Source of the DNA: Streptomyces blattellae
GTDB taxonomy: Bacteria; Actinomycetota; Actinomycetes; Streptomycetales; Streptomycetaceae
Length of the DNA stretch: 64,000 nt
Direction of reading: 5' to 3'
Assembly: GCF_009709555.1 (NCBI RefSeq)
Contig: NZ_WJBG01000212.1
Coordinates: 1-64,000, forward strand
The position numbers and the translations under genes were made by a program. Numbering within the stretch: position 1 is the first letter of the stretch; each line of letters opens with the position of its first letter. Positions 19,943 to 29,040 of the stretch are shown here, piece by piece. A model generated the notes under the pieces. It saw only the letters and a list, made by a program, of their open reading frames with translations, was not told the origin of the DNA and ran no database searches.

Positions 19943-21067
19943 TCAGCTCAGGCCCGCGATGGTGGTGCGGACCTTGGAGATGATGTCGTCGGGGATCGGG
20001 GCGTAGGAGTTCTCGGCGAGGAGGCCCTGGCCCTCCTCGCTGGCGATGTAGGTCAGGAACGACTTGACGGTGGGCAGGGTCTCGGCCTTGTTGCCCTTGT
20101 CGCAGACGATCTCGTACGTGACCAGGGTGATCGGGTAGGCGCCGTCGGCCTTGGTGTTGTAGTTGATCTCAAGCGCCAGGTCCTTGCCCGTGCCGACGAC
20201 CTCGGCGTCCGCGATGGCGGCGGTGGCGGTGTCGGACGTGGGCTTGACCGGCTCGGCGGCGCCCGTGTCGATCGCGACGGTCGACATGTCCTTCGCGTAC
20301 GACTCCTCCATGTAGCTGATGGCGCCGGAGGTCTGCTTCACGCTCTGCGCGACACCGGAGGAACCGGACGCGGCCTGGCCGCCCGGAGCCGTCCACGCCT
20401 TGCCGCCCTCGTACGTCCAGTCGCTCGGGGCGGCGGCGGTCAGGTACTTGGTGAAGTTGTCCGTGGTGCCGGACTCGTCCGAGCGGTGGAACGCCTGGAT
20501 CTTGGTGCTGGGCAGGTCGGCGCCGGGGTTCAGCTCCTTGATCGCCGCGTCGTCCCAGTTCTTGATCTTGCCGCTGAAGATCTTGGCGATCGTCGGCGCG
20601 TCCAGGACCAGGTTGTCGACACCCTCGACGTTGTACGCGAGGGCGATCGCGCCGCCGACCATCGGGAGGTCGATGCCCTGGCCGCCGGAGCAGACCTCCT
20701 TGGAGGCGGTGACCTCTTCGGGCTTCAGCGCGGAGTCCGAGCCGGCGAAGGCGACCGTGCCCTGGTTGAACGCGGTGATACCGGCGCCGGAGCCGCCGCC
20801 CTTGTAGTTGATCTGGACGCCGGAGCACTGGGCCGAGAACTGCTTCACCCAGGCGTCGATCGCGTTCTTCTGCGCGGACGAGCCGTCGGCGAGCAGCTGG
20901 CCGCTGGCGTCGCCGCAGTCGATGGAGCCGGCCTGGGCGGTGGCGGTGGAGTCGCCGCCGCTGCTCTCGCCGGTGTCGTCCGAGCCGCACGCCGTGAGGG
21001 CCAGGGCGCCGGAGACGGCGATCGCGCCGAGAGCGAGAGCCCGCCGGTTCTTGCGCTGAAGCTTCAC
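19943..21067 (-). CDS. pstS: Phosphate-binding lipoprotein PstS
   Basis: This is a 374-residue lipoprotein with signal peptide and lipobox ALTAC (Cys27). The phosphate-binding segments of the PstS fold are present: LLADGSSAQKNAIDAW, GGSGAGITAFNQG, FAGSDSAL and RSDESGTTDNFTKYL. It is the first gene of the pst operon and lies just below a four-unit PHO box, so PhoP activates it under phosphate starvation, as known in Streptomyces. Confidence 0.96.
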   Translation of the reverse strand: MKLQRKNRRALALGAIAVSGALALTACGSDDTGESSGGDSTATAQAGSIDCGDASGQLLADGSSAQKNAIDAWVKQFSAQCSGVQINYKGGGSGAGITAFNQGTVAFAGSDSALKPEEVTASKEVCSGGQGIDLPMVGGAIALAYNVEGVDNLVLDAPTIAKIFSGKIKNWDDAAIKELNPGADLPSTKIQAFHRSDESGTTDNFTKYLTAAAPSDWTYEGGKAWTAPGGQAASGSSGVAQSVKQTSGAISYMEESYAKDMSTVAIDTGAAEPVKPTSDTATAAIADAEVVGTGKDLALEINYNTKADGAYPITLVTYEIVCDKGNKAETLPTVKSFLTYIASEEGQGLLAENSYAPIPDDIISKVRTTIAGLS

Positions 21068-21182
21068 TTGAGGGGGTTCCTTCCAGGAGCCGCCGTCCTG
21101 AATCGGCGGCGTGCGAACGACTGGTGGGAACGGGCGCGCGTTCGAGGTGTGCCCGTCATCAGGTAAGGCCGAAATTAGGCAG

Positions 21183-21226
21183 GTGAGGTGAAGCCGCCTA
21201 TGGCCGGAAGTGAATGGAGGGTGAAC
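21183..21226 (-). promoter_or_regulatory. PHO box (four 11-bp units) upstream of pstS
   Basis: Reading the minus strand, the units are GTTCACCCTCC, ATTCACTTCCG, GCCATAGGCGG and CTTCACCTCAC, exactly 11 bp apart. The first, second and fourth fit the Streptomyces PhoP consensus (G/A/C)TTCAC; the third is degenerate. This arrangement with one weak inner unit resembles the known pstS promoters of Streptomyces. Confidence 0.9.
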
Positions 21227-21288
21227 CCCTGCCGTCGGTGCGGTTAGGTCACGGAAGGCTCACGTTGTGGACACGGGGCGATTCCGGA

Positions 21289-21711
21289 CTATGCCAGGGG
21301 AAGGGCGTCCAGGAGTGCGTCCACGAGGGTGCGGTCCCTCGGCTGGGTGAGCCGGTCGCGGGCGGCCGTCGGGGAGAGCCACAGCAGGCGGTCCACTTCG
21401 TCGTCGGGGGTGAAGGTGCCGGGTCCCGCCTCGGCCGCCCAGTAACGCACCTGCTTGGGACGGCCGCCTGCGAAGTAGTGGGCGGTGGGCAGTTCGGCCC
21501 CCGGCACCGCGCTGCAGCCCGTCTCCTCCGCCACCTCCCGCATGGCGCCCGAGAGCGGTTCCTCACCGCGTTTCAGCTTGCCCTTGGGGTGGGACCAGTC
21601 GTCGTATTTCGGGCGGTGTACGAGACATATCTCCAGTTCACCGTCCACAGGCGAGCGCCGCCACAGCACGCAGCCGGCTGCCTGGACGATGTCGTCGCTC
21701 GTGTGCGTCAC
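21289..21711 (-). CDS. NUDIX hydrolase (MutT-like)
   Basis: This is a 140-residue protein with a complete Nudix box at residues 44-66: Gly44, Glu50, Arg58-Glu59, Glu62-Glu63, Gly65. VHRPKYDDWSHPKGKLKRGE is typical of the group related to mycobacterial MutT1 and diadenosine polyphosphate hydrolases. It lies between the CHAD gene and pstS in the ppk-to-pst direction, suggesting a link to nucleotide or polyphosphate metabolism. Confidence 0.9.
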   Translation of the reverse strand: MTHTSDDIVQAAGCVLWRRSPVDGELEICLVHRPKYDDWSHPKGKLKRGEEPLSGAMREVAEETGCSAVPGAELPTAHYFAGGRPKQVRYWAAEAGPGTFTPDDEVDRLLWLSPTAARDRLTQPRDRTLVDALLDALPLA

Positions 21712-21748
21712 CGGGGTTCCACCGCCTCCTCAAGGGTGCTCGTGCGGG

Positions 21749-22984
21749 TCAGGCCGTGCCGACGGCCTGCTTCTGCCACGACTGCTGGAACGTGAAACGC
21801 GCCGCCTCCACCTCGTGCCGCTGGTCGGCGTGGAGCACGCCGAGGGCGTACGCCGTCGCCGGGGCGATGCGCGGCGTGCGAGCCGCGGCGGCCGCGGCCG
21901 CCGCTGCCTCCGAGGCGTCACGGTGCCGGTCGAGGGCCTGGCCCGAGGTGAGCAGGCGGGTGTCCACCGGTGAGTCCTCGCCGCGCAGCACCTCGCGAGC
22001 GTAGCGGTGCAGGCGCAGCAGCAGGCGGACCTGGTGCCAGGAGGCGTCCTGCGGGTGCGGGGCCGGATCCGGGGAGAGGCCGTGGACCAGTGCCTCCGCG
22101 TTGTACGGGCTGCCGGCCGTCACCAGGGGGAGGGCGGAGACCGCGTCGGTGAGGCGCTCCTCGGCCGCGGCGGCGTGGGGGCGGAGGTCGGCGGTGGGGG
22201 CGGTGGGCGTGAGGGGGACGTCGCTGGCCAGTACGGCGATGTTGTCCGCGACCGCGTGGAAGCGGGAGGAGCCGAGGGCCTGGAGGGCGGTGGAGTGGGC
22301 CCGGGTCCGGGCGAGGGTGAGCTGGCGTTCCAGCAGAGCGCCTGCCTTTGCCGCGCCTACGGTGAGGTTGCCGCGGTCCGTGGGCCGGCCGCTCGGGGGA
22401 CCGGCGTCCTGCAGTGCCGCCGCGCCCGTCCGTGCCGCCCCAGCGGCACGACCGCCCACAGCCGCGTCGGCCGACGAGCCTGCCGGAGCCCCGCTCGCGG
22501 ATGCGGTGGTCGAGCGGCTGCCCACTGCGGCGGCAGCCCCGGACTGGCCCGGGAAAGCCGTCGCCCCCGACAACCGGTGCAGCGCCAGCAGCAGCCGCTC
22601 CAGGCGGGCCGCGTACGCGTGTTCCATCGCCAACGTGCCCGACAGCCAGGCCAGTTCGGGGCGGATGGACTCGGACCAGTCCGGGTCGAGCAGGGGGCGG
22701 AAGGTGTGCAGGCTGCCGCTGATACGGCGAGCCGAGCGGCGCAGGGCACGCGCCGCGTCGACGGCTTCCTCCGCGCCCGAGCCCGCGCCCGCGCCCGAGC
22801 CCCCGCCCGAACCTGATCCCGCGCCCGAGCCTGATCCCGCGCCATTGGCGGTGTTGCCGCCGGTCTCGCGGTGCAGCCGCAGTGCACGGAGGAACTCCAT
22901 GGCCTGGGCGCGCAGATAGCCCGCGAGGGCTTCCCCGGTCAGCCCGGCCGTGGGGTCCGTCGGTTCAAGGTGTTGCTGTGCCAC
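21749..22984 (-). CDS. CHAD domain protein (polyphosphate-binding)
   Basis: This is a 411-residue protein with two helical CHAD repeats, rich in conserved Arg and His (for example ARALRRSARRISGSLHTFRP and HQVRLLLRLHRYAREVL). CHAD domains bind polyphosphate. The GTG start lies within the last 20 bp of ppk, after a GGAGG site, so it is co-translated with polyphosphate kinase. Two low-complexity linkers interrupt it: a Gly/Ser/Ala tract near the N-terminus, and an Ala/Gly/Arg segment in the middle that is encoded by a dispersed repeat. Confidence 0.88.
   Translation of the reverse strand: MAQQHLEPTDPTAGLTGEALAGYLRAQAMEFLRALRLHRETGGNTANGAGSGSGAGSGSGGGSGAGAGSGAEEAVDAARALRRSARRISGSLHTFRPLLDPDWSESIRPELAWLSGTLAMEHAYAARLERLLLALHRLSGATAFPGQSGAAAAVGSRSTTASASGAPAGSSADAAVGGRAAGAARTGAAALQDAGPPSGRPTDRGNLTVGAAKAGALLERQLTLARTRAHSTALQALGSSRFHAVADNIAVLASDVPLTPTAPTADLRPHAAAAEERLTDAVSALPLVTAGSPYNAEALVHGLSPDPAPHPQDASWHQVRLLLRLHRYAREVLRGEDSPVDTRLLTSGQALDRHRDASEAAAAAAAAARTPRIAPATAYALGVLHADQRHEVEAARFTFQQSWQKQAVGTA
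22430..22475. repeat. Dispersed repeat inside the CHAD gene
   Basis: CGTCCGTGCCGCCCCAGCGG and CACGACCGCCCACAGCC closely match the intergenic hairpin element at 16789-16830. Here it is read in frame as an Ala/Gly/Arg linker between CHAD segments, so the element appears to have entered a coding sequence without breaking it. Confidence 0.6.
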
Positions 22985-25196
22985 GCCGGCGCCTCCGGGC
23001 GTCAATGAGCATCTCCTGGATGTTCCGCAGGGGCTGGCCGTCCGCGTCGGTCGCGTGCCGGGTCCACTCGCCGTCCGGGCCGAGATGCCAGGACGAGGTG
23101 GCGCTGGACATGCCGGTCTCAAGGAGCCGGTTGAGCGCGGCGCGGTGAGCCGGGTCGGTGACCCTCACCAGGGCCTCGATGCGGCGGTCGAGGTTGCGGT
23201 GCATCATGTCGGCGCTGCCGATCCACACCTCGGGCTCGCCGCCGTTGCCGTAGGCGAAGATCCGGGAGTGCTCCAGGAAGCGGCCGAGGATCGAGCGGAC
23301 CCGGATGTTCTCCGAGAAGCCCGTCACTCCAGGGCGGATCGCGCAGATGCCGCGTACCCAGATGTCGACCGGCACGCCCGCCTGGGACGCGCGGTACAGG
23401 GCGTCGATGACGGCTTCGTCCACCATCGAGTTGACCTTGATCCGGATGAACGCGGGGCGTCCGGCACGGTGGTGCTGGACCTCCTTGCCGATCCGCGCGA
23501 TCAGGCCGTCCCTGAGCGACTTGGGGGCCACCAGCAGCCGTCGGTAGGTCTCGCGGCGCGAGTATCCCGACAGCCGGTTGAACAGGTCGGACAGGTCCGC
23601 GCCGACCTGGGGGTCGGCGGTGAGCAGGCCGAGGTCCTCGTAGAGGCGGGCCGTCTTCGGGTGGTAGTTGCCGGTGCCGACGTGGCTGTACCGCCGTAGC
23701 GTGTCGCCCTCCTGACGGACCACCAGCGACAGCTTGCAGTGCGTCTTCAGGCCGACCAGGCCGTAGACGACGTGGCAGCCGGCCTCCTCCAGCTTGCGCG
23801 CCCACTTGATGTTGGCGTGCTCGTCGAAGCGGGCCTTGATCTCGACCAGGACGAGGACCTGCTTGCCGGCCTCGGCGGCGTCTATGAGCGCGTTGACGAT
23901 CGGGGAGTCGCCGGAGGTCCGGTACAGGGTCTGCTTGATCGCGAGGACGTCGTCGTCCTCGGCGGCCTGCTCCAGGAACGCCTGCACGGAGGTGGAGAAG
24001 CTGTCGTACGGGTGGTGCAGCAGTATGTCCCGGCTGCGCATGGCGGCGAAGATGTCGGGCGCGGACGCGGACTCGACCTCGGCCAGGTCGCGGTGGACGC
24101 CGGCGACGAACTTGCGGTACTTCAGCTCGGGGCGGTCGAGGCCGGCGATGCGGAAGAGGCCCGTGAGGTCCAGCGGACCCGGCAGCGGGTACACCTCGGC
24201 CTCGCTGACCTTCAGCTCCCGCACCAGCAGGTCGAGCACCTCGCGGGCGATGGACTCCTCCACCTCCAGGCGCACCGGCGGTCCGAAGCGGCGCCGCATC
24301 AGCTCCTTCTCCAGGGCCTGCAGGAGGTTCTCGGCGTCGTCCTCCTCGACCTCCAGGTCCTCGTTCCGGGTGAGCCGGAAGGTGTGGTGCTCCAGGACCT
24401 CCATGCCCGGGAACAGCTCCTCCAGGTGGGCGGCGATGACGTCCTCTATGGGGACGTACCGGCCGGGGGAGCTTTCCAGGAAGCGGGACAGCAGCGGCGG
24501 CACCTTCACGCGCGCGAAGTGGCGGTGGCCGGTGACCGGGTTGCGTACGACGACGGCCAGGTTCAGGGAGAGGCCGGAGATGTACGGGAAGGGGTGCGCC
24601 GGGTCGACCGCGAGGGGGGTGAGGACCGGGAAGATCTGGTGCCGGAACAGGGTGAAGAGGCGTGCCTGCTCCTTCTCGGTCAGCTCGGCCCAGCGGACCA
24701 GGTGGACGCCCTCTTCGGCCAGCGCGGGGGCGACGTCCTCGTGGTAGCAGGCGGCGTGCCGGGCCATCAGCTCGCGGGAGCGGGCCCAGATCATCTCCAG
24801 CACCTCACGCGGCTGGAGGCCGGAGGCGGATCGCGTGGCCACACCGGTGGCGATACGGCGCTTCAGGCCGGCCACCCGGACCATGAAGAACTCGTCCAGG
24901 TTGGAGGCGAAGATCGCGAGGAAGTTCGCCCGCTCCAGCAGGGGTGTGTCCGGGTCCTCGGCGAGTTCCAGGACCCGCTCGTTGAACGCGAGCCAGCTCC
25001 GCTCCCGGTCGAGGAAGCGGCCCTGGGGCAGCTGCGGCCCGTCGGCTTGAGCCTCGTCGTAGGCGTCGAGGTCGGCATCGAGGTCGGGTTCCAGGTCGGA
25101 CACCGCGGCGGCCACCGTGTGGGGCCGGTGCGCGGCGATGGAACCGACGGACGGCTGGGCATGCTGAACCTGTGCCTGGGTGTTGGACTGACTCAT
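22965..25196 (-). CDS. ppk: Polyphosphate kinase
   Basis: This has 743 residues from MSQSNTQAQ. Domain order is N (RFLDRERSWLAFNERVLELA), H, C1 and C2. Catalytic histidine regions are YSHVGTGNYHPKTARLYEDL and MHRNLDRRIEAL. It reversibly makes polyphosphate from ATP. An ATG at 25334 would add 46 residues; neither start has a strong ribosome site. It starts the ppk-CHAD-NUDIX unit. GTTCAGGCGAG about 50 bp upstream of the longer start may be part of a PhoP site. Confidence 0.93.
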   Translation of the reverse strand: MSQSNTQAQVQHAQPSVGSIAAHRPHTVAAAVSDLEPDLDADLDAYDEAQADGPQLPQGRFLDRERSWLAFNERVLELAEDPDTPLLERANFLAIFASNLDEFFMVRVAGLKRRIATGVATRSASGLQPREVLEMIWARSRELMARHAACYHEDVAPALAEEGVHLVRWAELTEKEQARLFTLFRHQIFPVLTPLAVDPAHPFPYISGLSLNLAVVVRNPVTGHRHFARVKVPPLLSRFLESSPGRYVPIEDVIAAHLEELFPGMEVLEHHTFRLTRNEDLEVEEDDAENLLQALEKELMRRRFGPPVRLEVEESIAREVLDLLVRELKVSEAEVYPLPGPLDLTGLFRIAGLDRPELKYRKFVAGVHRDLAEVESASAPDIFAAMRSRDILLHHPYDSFSTSVQAFLEQAAEDDDVLAIKQTLYRTSGDSPIVNALIDAAEAGKQVLVLVEIKARFDEHANIKWARKLEEAGCHVVYGLVGLKTHCKLSLVVRQEGDTLRRYSHVGTGNYHPKTARLYEDLGLLTADPQVGADLSDLFNRLSGYSRRETYRRLLVAPKSLRDGLIARIGKEVQHHRAGRPAFIRIKVNSMVDEAVIDALYRASQAGVPVDIWVRGICAIRPGVTGFSENIRVRSILGRFLEHSRIFAYGNGGEPEVWIGSADMMHRNLDRRIEALVRVTDPAHRAALNRLLETGMSSATSSWHLGPDGEWTRHATDADGQPLRNIQEMLIDARRRRRGTATP

Positions 25197-25423
25197 GAAC
25201 CCATTGTTCCGCGCCGGGAGCGCAACGGGCGCGTCGGACAACGCGGCGGGCAGGGCGGCGAAGGTGTGCCTGGCGTCCCCGTTCCTCGCACGGCCCTCCT
25301 CGGGCGTCGAAGGCTCTGGCACGGCTTGGTTCATTCGCTGAGCGTCGCAAGCTCGCCTGAACCGATGGTTACGGCGACATGACGTGCGGGATAGCGGGGC
25401 GAGGCTCCCGGGCGTCCACGTCC

Positions 25424-25453
25424 CGTCATGCCCTTCGTACGAAGGGCATGACG
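25424..25453. terminator. Perfect 30-bp palindrome upstream of ppk
   Basis: CGTCATGCCCTTCGT is followed directly by its exact complement ACGAAGGGCATGACG. It lies 50 bp after the stop of the remnant gene at 25509 and before ppk, all on the minus strand. The zero-length loop makes it an unusual terminator; a regulator site is also possible. Confidence 0.6.
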
Positions 25454-25508
25454 CAGGCATGCGCATCCGCCCTGGCCGCTCTCAGGGACGTACGCACATC
25501 AGGGTGCG

Positions 25509-25847
25509 TCAGCCGGTACGGCGCCTGACCAGGCGGAACGCGGCCAAGGCGGCTGCGGCGGCCACGGCGAGGACGATGGCCGTCGCGGTGAGCTGGAGGG
25601 GCCAGTAGTGGGAGGCGGGGTGGTAGTCGGCGTAGTAGGCGGTCGCGTCGAGCCGCTCCAGGGTGGCGCGGCACCCCGCGACGAGCGCGCCGCCGCATTG
25701 GGGGTCGGCGATCCGGTCGCCGGAAAGCTCGCCGCACCGGCGGCACCGGCGGCACCGGCCGCACTGGCGTTCACTGGTGGCACTGGTGGCACTGGTGGCA
25801 CCGGCGGCACCGGCCGCACTGGCGTTCACTGGTGGCACTGGTGGCAC
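25509..25847 (-). pseudogene. C-terminal remnant of a membrane protein (probable ABC permease)
   Basis: The last 70 codons have strong third-position G/C bias and read like a genuine protein end: DPQCGGALVAGC, ATAYYADYHPASHYWPLQL, then a single hydrophobic helix and FRLVRRRTG. Upstream, the frame enters 9-bp repeats and is closed by a stop at 25854-25856. A GTG at 25847 could start a short ORF, but the N-terminal part is only repeat-encoded. I infer the tail of a permease-like gene whose 5' part was deleted. Confidence 0.5.
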
Positions 25848-25875
25848 TGGCGTTCACTGGTGGCGCTGGCGGCAC
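25739..25875. repeat. 9-bp tandem repeat GGYGGCACY, more than ten units
   Basis: The plus strand reads (GGTGGCACT)n, mixed with GGCGGCACC and interrupted three times by GGCGTTCACT. The array joins two gene remnants and shifts reading frames (the interrupters are 10 bp). It is a likely site of slippage and copy-number variation. Confidence 0.8.
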
Positions 25876-25887
25876 CGGCCGCCCTGG

Positions 25888-26061
25888 TCAGCGCCGGCAC
25901 CGGGCTGCTCGCTTCTCGCCTGCGGCGAAGTGCGTGTCGAGTACGGCGGTGAAGAGTGCGGCCACGTCCTCCCGCCCGAGCCCCTCCTCGCGGGCCCGCA
26001 CCGCCCAGGCGCCCAGCTCCGCACGGAGTGGGGAGTCGGCGGGGGCGGTTGGCCGCGAAAG
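25888..26061 (-). pseudogene. C-terminal remnant of a regulator, GntR YhcF-like (tentative)
   Basis: A 58-codon open frame with no ATG at its head encodes AELGAWAVRAREEGLGREDV and AALFTAVLDTHFAAGEKRAA. This helical pattern resembles the C-terminal dimerisation tail of YhcF-type GntR regulators, which usually precede ABC transporter genes. It is closed upstream by a stop at 26062-26064. It lies 74 bp downstream of mshD. Confidence 0.4.
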
Positions 26062-26137
26062 TCAAGCGTGCTTCCGCGTACCGATCCCCGGCGCCCGTCC
26101 CAGCACCGCCCCCGCACCGTCACCGCACGGCGCGGCG

Positions 26138-27064
26138 TCAAGTCTCCGTTCGGTACATCAGGTCCGTCTCGTGCGTGACGAAGCCCAGCCGCTCGTACAC
26201 CGACACCGCGGCCCTGTTGTCGGCGTCGACGTACAGCATCGCGGTCGGCAGGGCCTGTGCCGCCAGATGACGCAGCCCGATCGTCGTCAGGGCCTTGCCC
26301 AGGCCGCCGCCCTGGGCGCCGGGCCGCACACCGAGGACGTACACCTCGCCCAGCCCCTCGGCCGCGTGGACCTTGGTCCAGTGGAAGCCGATCAGCTCGC
26401 CCTCCCGCTCCGCCAGGAAGAACCCGGCGGGATCGAACCACGGCTCGGCCATCCGGTCGTCCAGGTCCCGCTGGGTGAGGGAGCCCTGCTCGGGGTGGTG
26501 GGCGAAGGCGGCGGCGTTCACGGCGAGCCAGGCGGCGTCGTCCTGGCCGGGGACGAAGGTCCGCACGCTCACGCCGGGCGCAAGGACCGGATCGGGCAGG
26601 TCGAGGTCCGTCAACGGCCGCCGCAGCTGGCGCAGTTCGCGGAACAGTGTCAGCCCCAGCACCTGCGCCAGATGCCGCGCCGCCGCATGCCCGCCGTGCG
26701 CCCACACCCGCAGCCGCTTCCCGGACGCGGCCAGCAGCGCCGAGCCCAGCGCCCGCCCGTGCCCGTGCCCGCGGTGCGAGGGGTGTACGACCAGTTCGGC
26801 GGCCGGCGCCTCCACCGGATCGGTGTCCTCCAGCTGGGCGTAGCCGACGAGTTCGTCGCCGACCGTGAGGAGGAGATGGGCGATGCCCTCCCGTCCGCCA
26901 CCGCGCAGATACAGCCGCCCCTGCTCGGACACCGCCTGCTGGCCGTCGGCGTCCGCGGCCTCCGCGAGCAGCGCGAGCACGGACCCGGTCTGTTCCGGGG
27001 AGAGCACGGAGTAGGTCGCGATGGCGCGTGGGCGGGCCGGATATGCCGTGTCGTCGCTGGTCAT
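26138..27064 (-). CDS. mshD: Mycothiol synthase
   Basis: This is a 308-residue protein with two GNAT domains: ELVVHPSHRGHGHGRALGSA in the first and YVLGVRPGAQGGGLGKALTT in the second. It acetylates Cys-GlcN-Ins, the last step of mycothiol formation in the cytoplasm. The start MTSDDTAYP gives the usual family length. It is divergent from the secreted nucleotidase. Confidence 0.95.
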   Translation of the reverse strand: MTSDDTAYPARPRAIATYSVLSPEQTGSVLALLAEAADADGQQAVSEQGRLYLRGGGREGIAHLLLTVGDELVGYAQLEDTDPVEAPAAELVVHPSHRGHGHGRALGSALLAASGKRLRVWAHGGHAAARHLAQVLGLTLFRELRQLRRPLTDLDLPDPVLAPGVSVRTFVPGQDDAAWLAVNAAAFAHHPEQGSLTQRDLDDRMAEPWFDPAGFFLAEREGELIGFHWTKVHAAEGLGEVYVLGVRPGAQGGGLGKALTTIGLRHLAAQALPTAMLYVDADNRAAVSVYERLGFVTHETDLMYRTET

Positions 27065-27218
27065 GAGTACGAGGGTACGGGCAGCTCCGGTCAAAGTGGC
27101 GGTAGTGCGCGGCAACGAAGCAACCAGGATGTAACCATGAACCCCCTGTCGCGCTACGCGCGTTGACTCTAGGCTGCCGCCCGAGCCACACCCACTTCGC
27201 AGACCCACAGGGGGGCGC

Positions 27219-29027
27219 ATGCCCGACACATCCCAGCCGCACCACCGCGGCAGACGCCGTACGCAGGCACTCCTCGCAGCAGCTGCGGGACTGGCGACCG
27301 CCGGTGCGCTGCTCGCGGCGATCCCGGCCGGGGCGGCACCGGACGGCAAGGGGGCGGGCCACCGGCTGCCCGGCCGCTACCAGGACGTCCAGCTGCTGTC
27401 CTTCAACGACCTGCACGGCAACCTGGAGCCGCCGTCCGGTTCCTCGGGCCGGGTCACCGAAGTGCACGAGGACGGCACCACGTCCACGATCGACGCGGGC
27501 GGCGTCGAGTACCTCGCCACGCACCTGCGTGACGCGCGCAAGGGCAACAAGTACTCCATCACCGCGGCCGCCGGCGACATGGTCGGCGCCTCCCCGCTGA
27601 TCTCGGGTCTCTTCCACGACGAGCCCACCATCGAGGCGCTCAACCAGCTCGACCTCGATGTGACGAGCGTCGGCAACCACGAGTTCGACGAGGGCGCCAG
27701 GGAACTGGGCCGGCTGCAGAACGGCGGCTGCCACCCCACCGACGGCTGCTACGGCGACGAGGAGTTCGAGGGCGCCGACTTCCCGTATCTCGCGGCCAAC
27801 GTCCTGGACGAGAAGACCGGCAAGCCGATCCTCAAGCCCTACTCGGTCTGGAAGCAGAACGGCGTCAAGGTCGGCTTCATCGGCGTGACCCTGGAGGACA
27901 CCCCGGGCGTCGTCTCCGCCGACGGCGTCAAGGGCCTGAAGTTCGAGGACGAGGTCGAGACGATCAACAAGTACGCCAAGGAGCTGCAGCGGCAGGGCGT
28001 GAAGTCGATCGTCGCGCTGGTCCACGAGGGCGGGGCCCCGGCCTCCTCCGCGTACAACTACGACTGCGACTCGCCCGGCGCCGGCGACGGCATCTCCGGC
28101 CCCATCGTCGACATCGCCAAGAACGTCACCCCGCAGGTGGACGCGCTGGTCACCGGGCACACCCACGCCGCGTACGCGTGCACGATCAACGACCCGTCGG
28201 GCAAGCCGCGCACGGTCACCTCGGCCGCGTCCTTCGGCCGCCTCTACACGGACACCACGCTGACGTACGACCGGCGGACGGGTGACATCGTCCGTACGGC
28301 CGTCGAGTCCGCGAACCACGTGGTCACCCGGACCGTGCCCAAGGCGAAGGACATGACCGAGCTGATCGCCGAGTGGAACACCCTCGCCGCGCCCGTCGGC
28401 AACCGCGCGATCGGCTACATCTCCGCTGATATCGCCAATTCCGGTACGGAGTCCCCGCTCGGCGACCTCATCGCCGACGCGCAGCTGGCGTACGGCAGGG
28501 AGCTGGACGCGGGGACCGACCTCGCGCTGATGAACCCGGGCGGTATCCGGGCGCCGCTGACGTACACGGCCAAGGGTGCCGAGGGCGACGGTGTGGTGAC
28601 GTACGCGGAGGGCTTCGCGGTGCAGCCGTTCGCGAACACGGTCAACTTGCAGGACTTCACCGGCGCCCAGCTGATCCAGGTGCTGAAGGAGCAGGTGAGC
28701 GGGGTGAACGCCGCGTCGCCGAAGATCCTCCAGCCTTCGTCCGGGCTGACGTACACCCTCGACATGACGAAGTCCGGCGCCGACCGTGTCGTCACCGACT
28801 CGATCAGGATCGACGGCGCGGCCGTCGACCCGGCCGCCACCTACCGCGTCGCGACGAACAACTTCCTCGCGGGCGGCGGCGACGGGTTCCCGACGCTGGG
28901 CCAGGGCACGAACGACCTGGTCGGCGGGGACGACCTGGCCGCTCTGGAGCAGTACCTCACGGCCAACTCCTCGGCCGCGGACCCGATCGCGCCGCCGAAG
29001 GCGGACCGGATCACGGTCCTGAGCTAG
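27219..29027 (+). CDS. Secreted 5'-nucleotidase / metallophosphatase (UshA-like)
   Basis: This is a 602-residue exported enzyme. The signal peptide has twin arginines (HHRGRRRTQALLAAAAG) and ends near AGAAP. The metallophosphatase domain shows LSFNDLHGNL, GDMVGASPL, VGNHEFDEG and VTGHTHAAY. The C-terminal 5'-nucleotidase domain shows MNPGGIRAPL and NNFLAGGGDGFPTL. It would release phosphate and nucleosides from extracellular nucleotides, matching the phosphate-scavenging neighbourhood. Confidence 0.92.
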   Translation: MPDTSQPHHRGRRRTQALLAAAAGLATAGALLAAIPAGAAPDGKGAGHRLPGRYQDVQLLSFNDLHGNLEPPSGSSGRVTEVHEDGTTSTIDAGGVEYLATHLRDARKGNKYSITAAAGDMVGASPLISGLFHDEPTIEALNQLDLDVTSVGNHEFDEGARELGRLQNGGCHPTDGCYGDEEFEGADFPYLAANVLDEKTGKPILKPYSVWKQNGVKVGFIGVTLEDTPGVVSADGVKGLKFEDEVETINKYAKELQRQGVKSIVALVHEGGAPASSAYNYDCDSPGAGDGISGPIVDIAKNVTPQVDALVTGHTHAAYACTINDPSGKPRTVTSAASFGRLYTDTTLTYDRRTGDIVRTAVESANHVVTRTVPKAKDMTELIAEWNTLAAPVGNRAIGYISADIANSGTESPLGDLIADAQLAYGRELDAGTDLALMNPGGIRAPLTYTAKGAEGDGVVTYAEGFAVQPFANTVNLQDFTGAQLIQVLKEQVSGVNAASPKILQPSSGLTYTLDMTKSGADRVVTDSIRIDGAAVDPAATYRVATNNFLAGGGDGFPTLGQGTNDLVGGDDLAALEQYLTANSSAADPIAPPKADRITVLS

Positions 29028-29040
29028 GCGCCCCGCTGAC

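Noticed and set aside
25739..25875. CRISPR-like array
   Set aside because: The repeats are 9 bp and contiguous with no unique spacers; this is a tandem repeat.
27110..27145. Possible PHO box between mshD and the nucleotidase gene
   Set aside because: On the minus strand GTTCATGGTTA is followed by units that do not keep the TTCAC pattern, so the match is too weak to call.
25854..28319. 821-codon open frame on the minus strand opposite mshD and the nucleotidase
   Set aside because: It crosses two genes in non-coding phase and has no domain; both real genes are well supported.
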